Assembly (NCBI GenBank): GCA_965223305.1
Contig: CBDCWT010000074.1
Span: 186,001 to 250,000 of the forward strand
Source: CBDCWT01 sp965223305
GTDB taxonomy: Bacteria; Planctomycetota; Planctomycetia; Pirellulales; Pirellulaceae
DNA: 64,000 nt
Reading direction: 5' to 3'
Part shown: in pieces, positions 18,401 to 27,400 of the stretch
Layout of the letters: every line of letters starts with the position of its first letter
Numbering within the stretch: position 1 is the first letter of the stretch
Position numbers and translations under genes: made by a program
Notes under the pieces: generated by a model
The model's database searches: none
The model's input: the letters and a program-made list of their open reading frames with translations, nothing else
Told to the model about the DNA's origin: nothing

Positions 18401-21400
18401 GTGAAGCCCGCATTGAAGCGGTGTGGACCGAGAACGGCAATCCGCTGATCGAACAGTTCCGCGTGAGCGGCGGGACGGGGGACGACACGATCGAGTTCGT
18501 GCGCGGCGAGAATGCTGTGGATGTGTCATCGTTGGTCGGTCGCAGTCGGGACTTTGTGTCGACGATCGATGGTGGTCCGGGTAACGACAGGTTGTTCGGC
18601 TCGCCCGGTCGTGACCGGATCGACGGCGGGCGGGGCAGCGACATGTTGTCTGGCTTTGCCGGCGATGATCGACTCTGGGGGGACCAGGGAAGCGGCGACG
18701 GCAGCGTCACCGATCACGATGTGATCTATGCCGGCGCCGGAAACGACGATGTGTTGGGCGGCCAAGGGACCAATGAACTGTTCGCTTGGTCGCTGGATCC
18801 ACGTCTGGGCAGAGACTTTGGGGTCTTCCGCGGCAGCGATGGAACTCTACGAATTGAGCGCCCCGAAGAAGATTCGACGTCTGATGTGACCTATGAGCTG
18901 GAGGACACCGGTCTCAATCGAATCATCGGGTCACCCCGGGACGATCAGCTGTACGGCGGCGCAGGCTTGGATTTACTGTTTGGAGGTGGTGGCAACGACG
19001 AGTTGTTCACCCGCGACGGAACTGCGTTCGAGGACCTCGACGGCGAACAAGCCGGTGACGCCTGGAAGGAGTATGCTCGTTCGACGGGACACGTCTGGTA
19101 CGCTGGCGGATCGCAGGTGGATGACGTGATCTCCGTCGACTTCGTGACGGAGCCTGGCATCCTCCAAGGCCACCACTTAGTGACGCGGCTGACCGACAAC
19201 AACGGCAGCTTTAGCTTTGACGCCCAAGTTCGGCTCGACTTCAGTGCAACGGACGACGACGGCCGCTTGATTTGGGATCCCAACGACGTGTTGGCGGACG
19301 TTGATGATCTGGCTAACGACGATCCGTTTGCTCGGGCAGCGGCACTCGACGCAAGGTTCAGCGACGCGGTCGCGCTGAGCCGTCTGCTACCTGCGGAAGG
19401 TGAGTTCCAGGCGATCATCGTGGATGCTCTCGGTGGTAATGATCAGGTCAACGTTGGGCCCACGGTACAGAAGTCTGTGTGGATCGATGCGGGCGAGGGA
19501 GATGACACCGTCAAGATCGAATCGGGGCGCGCCATTCTGATCGACCAAACCGACCCGATCGACCAACGAAACGACTCGATCGGCAGCGCTTTTACACTAG
19601 GCGGCCCCCCGTTACTGCTCGCTCCGAGACCGGCACCGACCAGCGGCATGCTCACGGCGGACGCAAGCTTCTACCTGATTGTCGACGAGCTGAGCGAGCA
19701 TGTGCTGGTCGAAGTTCCTGCGTCGATCACCGACGGAACGGCCTTGAACACCGTCCCGAATTCCAACGCCGGAGAACAGGACGGCCTCGACGAATTGGTC
19801 GAAGATATCAACCGTCAGATTTCACAGACAGCAGCGGCCGGGCGTGTCATCGCGACTCGCGCCGGGAACTCGATTGCCTTATCGACGACCAGTACGGGCT
19901 CAGCAGCGCGTCTGGCAATATCGGCTGCCGTAGACGATCCTGCGGTCACGGAGCTGGGTCTTGCGGAGAGCGATTCCGCCTTGCCGTCGTCAACGCTGGT
20001 TCACAGCACCGTCTACGGTGGATTGACGATCGACAATCCGAGTGACGTCGACCACTATCAATTCGAACTGTCATCTGCCGCGCTCGGCGGTAACCCGCGG
20101 CTGACCGCCGACAGTATTGCCGAAACTGACGGCCTGGAACTGGCGTTGTTCGATGCGGCGAGTCAGGAGATGATCGGCCAGCCGTCCGACGGAATGACTG
20201 GGCTGGGCTTGTCGACGCTCCAGGCCAACACGCCGTACGTTGTTCGTGTCAGCTCGAATAGCGTGCCGACCGTGTACAGCCTGATGTTCGATTTGCTTTC
20301 CGGCGTGGATGCGGCCGGTGTGGAATTGGGCGCGGATACGGACTTTCGTCGGCAGGACGTGATCTTTGGTGGCGCCGGCAACGATGTTCTGCAAGGTGGA
20401 TCTGGCGAGGATTTTCTGTTTGGTGGTGCCGGCAACGATGTACTGACGGGCGGCAAGGATCGAGGAGCGAGCGATCTGCTATTTGGCCAAGCAGGCGACG
20501 ACGACTTTCAGTCGATTCCGGATGGACTGCCGCTCTTGACGGGTACGGAAACCACGTTTTTGCCAACACAGAGCGATCGCTATGACGGCGGTGCCGGCGA
20601 TAACCGCATTGTGTTTGTTGGTGGCGACCTTGACCGTCGAGGTCGGCCGATTGACGACTTTGTCGCGCTCAAGTTCAACCGGCTGCTGCAACGCTACGAA
20701 CTCTCTTCGCTTGTGTGGGACATCAACAACCAGCAATATGTACCGGCCGAATCACTGGCTGATCTCGCTGCCGGATCCTCGTTGCGGGAGTGGCATTTTT
20801 TCACGGCGCTCGCGATCGATAAGACGACTGTCGATCTTGCCGCCGGCAACGACACGCTTCGAGCCGACAGCGGGTTCATCTTTGAAGGTGATCCGAGCGC
20901 CACGACATGGGGTATCGAGGAAGGGGACATTCAAGCCGGTGCTGAGGCTTTCACGACGATAGAAGTCTTCGGCGGGAGCGGAAACGACAAACTGTTCGGC
21001 GGAGCGGCGAGCGAGCGATTTAGCGGGGGCGGCGGTTCTGATTTCATTGCCGGTGGGCTGGGCGACGACTTCATTGAGGGCGGAGCCGACAACGATGTCC
21101 TCAGCGGCGGAACAGGTGTAGCGCCCGATCGGTTTGAGTTCACGTCACGGACGTTTGGTTCCGGACCCAATGACACGTTCCAGTTCGCTGCGGAACTGCC
21201 GATTCCTGTAGCGGGAACATCCGTCAGTAACCTCAGTTTTCACGAGGGTGACTCAGCCGATTGGTATCTGCTCTCACCAAGGGCGATCCGGCAGTTTGCT
21301 GGGCAGTCGGTCGCGGCAATTCGGCCGGAAATGATCCGCGCGATTGACATCGATTCAGGTGAGGAGCTGAACTTCTCGTTGTTCCTGGCTGAGGCAGCTG

Positions 21401-24400
21401 GCGATGAGCAAGAGCTGGTGCCAGTCAACACGCTGGTGGGTGTCGTCGACCAGGTCCTGCTGCGCGTCGAAAACGAGTCATCGAGTGCTCGTCGATACTC
21501 GATTGAATACCTGTCCCCGCTAGGCGATTCGATTGATGTTTCCGTGGCAGATTTGACCGCAGCAGGAGCGACGGGGTTTTCGCGTGCTGCGAGCGACCTG
21601 GAAATCCGCGTGAACGGCCAGAACCTAGGTGGACAGGGAGTGGTGATCCCGATCGGCGATTTCAATGGTGACTCGCAGCAGGATTTTATTCTCTCCCTGA
21701 CAGGTGCCCTCGACGAGGTCACAGGGCGGCTGATTAGCTACGCCAGGGTGATTTACGGCGGCGATCCCTTGCTGGACCGCGCATCGAACGATAGCTCGCC
21801 AACATCGGGAACGATCATCAAACTGCCCGGCAGTTTGCTAATGGATGAGGGATCACGGGCGTCGATCGACGCCCGAGGCGACATCGACAACGACGGCACG
21901 GATGATCTGGTCATTTCGACGACCGAGGGCACGGAGTCGGGTAGTGTCTTCATCGTCTTCGGCAGCCACACGGATCCTACACCGGCGCAGCTAGATGTCT
22001 TGCACGAAGCCGCGGCTGAGGGTCGGGTCGTCGAGATCAGCGGCTTCAGCAATCAGGTCGAGACGAGATTTGTCGGTGACGTGGACGGTGACCAACTCAG
22101 CGACATTGTGGCGGTCGATGGACCGACCAGCTATCTATTCCGCGGTCGGAATCAGAGCGGGTGGCTGCAGGATAAGCTCTTGCCGTTGGATGATGGTGTC
22201 TTCCGTTTCGACTTCGAGGGTACCGACAGCTCGTTCGAGTTTTCGGACAATGACAGTACACGTAACATCTGGTCTGTTACGGACGGGCGAATTGTGATGG
22301 GTGGCGACGCGACGTACGCCAACAGGACCACTCTGGAGTTCCCAGGGCAGGTAGTCCAAGACATTTTCCCCACAGTTGCCTCGGCTGCCTCGCCGCTGAT
22401 CGATTTACGGACGGCGATCGAGCCGACACTCTATTTCGATCATCTATTGCAGACCGAGAACGAGCCGGGAAGGGATATCGCTCGTCTATTGGTTGAAGTG
22501 GACGGAGAGCGGTTTTCGCTGGCGTCGAACCAAGATGGGTCGCTGCCGGACGGGATGAGTCCAGCTGGCGCGATGGACGAACTGAGTTTCAGTTTGAGCC
22601 AATTTGCGGGCTCACAAATCCGTCTTGTGTTCGATTTCGACTCCGTCACGCCCGAAAACAACGAGCTTTTTGGTTGGGCAATCGACAACATTCGCATCGA
22701 GGGTAAGGGAACAACTGTCGCCAATGCCGACCGGCTCTTCTCACTCTCGGCGAATCACGTTGCTCCGTTGGGCGATGCAGACGGCGACGGGAATAAGGAT
22801 GACTTTGCGTTCATCGGCGATACGGAAGTGCAGATCTACTTTGGGGACTCTGATCTGGCAAACATGCCGACGACACAAGTCGGAGGATCATTCGAGAACG
22901 CCGATCTCTTTGCCGGGGGCGCGATCGACGGTGACAGCTGGGCGCATGCGGTAATCGCGGGGCCAAGCGGAAGTTGGCTGCTGTTTGGTGACGGAGTCAA
23001 TGAACCGAACTTGGTTCCGATACCAGTTCCAGACCTACGGGCGGTTGGCGACCTGAACGGCGACGGTTTCGTAGAGCTCGCCGCGGGAGTGTTCGAAGTG
23101 AACGACACCTTTGACGATCCCGATCGACGACCAAACGCTCACTGGGTGACGCATCTGTACATGAGCGATGACCCTGCTAGCGATGATCCGCAGGATCCAG
23201 ATCGAATGGACCGTTTGATGAGCGCGTCGGCACGCCCTGATCTGGTGCTCGAGATGCCCGATGCAATCTTCTTAAAGCTCGAAAACACTGCAGCGTTGGC
23301 ACTCGACCTGCCTCTCTTCGGGTCGTTGGGCGACGTCAACGCGGACGACCGTGAAGATTTTGGAGTGTTCTCACCCCTGCAATCGGGAATGTTCGTCATG
23401 TTTGGTGGTTCAACTGAGCCACTGCCGGTTGATGACTCGACGACTGTCGCGACTCTACCGGTTGAAGTTGCGTTGCCGAGGTTGGCGCAGCCCGCTATCA
23501 CATCGACCGAACAAGATGGACAACCGGGAGTCGACCTGGTGCTCGACGAGACCCCTTCGCTGCAGGACGCCTTCGCGGTGGAAGGAGTCGCGGACGGACA
23601 ACAACTCTCTGTCGGTCGCGCGGTAGGCGATGTGAACGGCGACGGTGTGATGGACGTCGCGATCCACGGCGAGTCGGTGGTCTATCTGATCCTAGGGCCG
23701 TTTGACGCCCGTGGAGTTCAGTCGATCGACGACCTGGCAAACGTCGTGATTGCGGATGGCCAGATCGCAGCTGGCCACGGCGATGTTACCGAAGACGGTA
23801 TCGACGACATTGTTCTGATTCGGGAAGGGAACTGCGTCGACGATCTGTGCGATCTCACTCTGGAGATCCACGCTGGCGGTGGCGGATTGGATCGACAGCT
23901 GCAGTCAACACTCGCCGCTGAACAACGCATCCGAGACGACGCACCGCGCGGGGCCGTCGGTGCGGCGCTTCTGAGCTGGGATGGAGACGAAGTCGCTGAC
24001 ATTGTTATTGCGCATGATTCGCCACAGGACGGGCTGCTGGCCGAGATTCGATCTGGAACCGATCTCGGGTCCACGACACTGTCGTTGCATTTCGACCCCC
24101 ACGAAGTTGCCACGTCCGGACTGGTGGTCAACGAGAACGCCGGATATACCGCCACACCCGCCGGAGATGTCAACTGTGATGGACTCGATGATCTGATGAT
24201 CGCGGCGCCGGATGTCCTTGAGTTTCCCAATGGTGCACCGGCGGGATACACCTTCCTTGTTCTGGGTGGCCGTACCGGGGCGGTCAACCTGCTTACAGAG
24301 AGTGATGCGCGGATTCAGGCGAGAGCTCTTGGTGAGGTCGTGTCAGCCCTCGGCGATATCAACAACGATGGTCTCGACGATGTGGCGATATCTCGATCGC

Positions 24401-27400
24401 TCGAGGCGGCCGGCGAGCTCGACGGTGGCTTGCTGATCTACTTTGGGCGGAAGCAGTACCACCCCATTCCGGGGGAGGTTCTGCTGCTAAGCGACTCAGA
24501 TGCCGATCTGCGGCTCGCCCGCGAAGGCGCCGGCTCCCTGGTCGTGGGAACGGCGATTCAAGGTCGCTTGAATGCTGTCGCCGGCGATCTCAATGATGAC
24601 GGTAAGGCCGACCTCATCGTGGGTTCGCCGACTCAGTCGATCGTTCACACCAACCTGGACGTGACCCTTCAACGGCAGGAACGAGGCCAGACAGCGATCT
24701 TCTTGGATGTGTTGAGCCTTGGTGAGCGTATGGTTTGGGAGCAGGCAGATCATATCCTCGCAGGTGCCACCGGCCTCGACCGAGCAGGAACGATTGCCAC
24801 GGCGCCGTTGGTGGACGTGAATGGCGACCGTTTGGTTGACGTCTTTATTGGCGCCGGCGGGTTTGACGGACTGATCGATGGCATTAGGCCGGACGCCGGC
24901 AGGGTGTACTTCATTGCGGGCAGCCGCAGCCGCATTCCGCTGCCGGACGATGCGGACCTTACCGACCTTGAGAACTTCAGCGGCAAGCTGGTTGACCGGC
25001 AAACAGGACAACCGGAGACCTTCGAGTCGTTAGAGCTGTCGACTGATGAGGACTGGTATCGCTTTACGTTTGCTGGTGACGGCGGCGCGACCACAAATGC
25101 TGCCGATCACATTCGCGTGACACCGGGTGCCAGCTTCGCGCCGTTCTCGGTTGCCCCAGTTGATGCAGGGGTTGTGGCCGAAGACGGCACCGTTTCTCGG
25201 CCCATGACGCCCATTGTCGGAGGCGATGACAACGCGGTCTCGATTCTCGAGTTTGATCTCCGCAGCCTGGCGCGCGAATGGTCAGACCCAGCGAACATTC
25301 CTCAGGTCCACTTGCGTTTGGACGCTCAGTCGGTTGGGAACAACTTTGATGTCCCGGGAATCTCGCAGTTCACGCGTGTCGGGGACGCACTCTACTTCGT
25401 AGCGGACGATCCGGACTTTGGGCGCAGTTTGTTCGTGACGGATGGAACCAGCCAGGGAACCAGGCGCCTTGTGTTAGGCACGCAGGTCACCGACCCGGAT
25501 CACCTGACGGATCTCGGCGGCGTTCTGCTGTTCACTGGTAACGACGACGTGGCGGCGGCGACAACCGAGTTGTGGAAGAGTGATGGAACCGGTGCGGGCA
25601 CGGTAAAGGTAACTGACATCGACATCTCGGCTGAAGCTTTCGTCGCCGGTGGTGCAAAGGTGTTCTTTGCCACGCGGGGTGGTCTGGAACTGTGGGAGAC
25701 TGATGGAACAGCTGCCAATACGGTCCAAGTCACGATCAGTAGCTTTTTGGATCCGATCGAAGGATTCGATCCTGCCAGCCTGACGATCGTCGAGAGCGAT
25801 GTTGAACCCGATCCGATCGTCTTTGTAGATGCGAAAGATACACGCTGGTCTGAATCGGTGTTGTACGCAACAGGGGGGAACAATTCGAATGACCCCGATG
25901 GGCTGTTCATGGTTGGCGACCAGGGAATTGGCACCAGGCACCGACGGCCCACCAACATGACGGCGTTCGACGGTTTTCTCGCATTGCAATCCAGGTCCTC
26001 GGAATTGCAAGTTACCAATGGAGTGATCGAGGGTGGCGGAAATAGAGTCGGTTTTTCGTACTTTTTCACTGATATTGACAACCCTACCGACTTGCTGACC
26101 GAAGTCGACGGATACCAGCTGACGCCTGCGCACTTCACGCGTTCAGGTGACTTCAACGAATGGGTTGCGGCGAATCTGGATCTCAATCGGGACTACCTGT
26201 ACCTCTTTGCTGACGGTGCGGCGGCTGGACGAGCGTTGTTCCGAGTCGAGATCGAGACAATCCGGGACAATGGCATTCGCGGCCGCGGCTTGGTGAACCG
26301 AGAGAACTACGACGTGAACCTGCGTGTTACCCAAGTTGCCGCAGGTCTCAGCAACCCTAGATCGCTGCTGCTTCAAGGCGACGACTTGTACTTCGTTGCA
26401 GATGACGCTGCGTTAGGTGGCCAAGTCTATCGGGTCTCGAAAACCGCGGTCGATGCGACGCCGGAGAGAGTGACCGCCATCAACGCGGGCCCGAGTGGGG
26501 CCGCTCCACAGGAGATGACCGTCGCCGGTGACAGCGTCTACTTCACCGCTACCAACGGAGTGCAGCGCGATCTCTACCGCATCGCTGGCGGGATGCTAAG
26601 CCAGGTCACGTCCACCGTAGGTGTTCCCACACAGCTCACGGCAATCGGTGACAGGCTGATGTTCCTGGAGGACGAGCTGCTATGGCAAACCGATGGATCG
26701 ACTACAAAGACCATCAAGACCGATGAGTTTCCAACCACCGATCTGTCGGTCGCTGTCCTGGATGTCGATGGTGACGGCGAGGTAGCTGCCGGTGATCGAT
26801 CCGCGCCGGTCGCGACGGATGTCGAGCTAACCTTTGAGGGACGCGGCAGTTCATTCGAGATCAACCTGGCACCGGCGATCAGCGACGCGATCAGCGCTGG
26901 CCGTGAACAACTCACGTTGAGGATCACGACACCCGCCGGTACGCCGGAAGTCCAAATCGTTCCAGGCGAGGATGCGACTCGCCCGAACCCACGACTAGAC
27001 GTCGAGCCGAGCGGCCTGGTGGCGGACCTGGTTGACGAAGATGGCCGGTTGATCAGCCGCGACAAGGCGATTACCGACCTGCGAAACGTGAAGGCCGGGA
27101 CGTATTTCCTCCGAGTTCATCGACCGGTTGGTGTGACCGCTGCCGGTTCTGTGGCCTACGAACTGGAAATCAACGCTCCTTCCATCGGTCAATCACATCC
27201 CACGACGAATCGCGACCACATTCTGGGTGGTGACGGAGATGATCTACTTCGTGGTAGCGGCGAGCTTGATGTGCTTTTCGGAGAAAGCGGGCTCGATCTG
27301 TTCCAAGGTGAGTCCATCGAGGTCTTTGACCTCGACGAGGTCTCCGGAGAAACGACTAGGCCAACGAATGAACCCAGCAATCAGAGACCGGCTGAGCCCG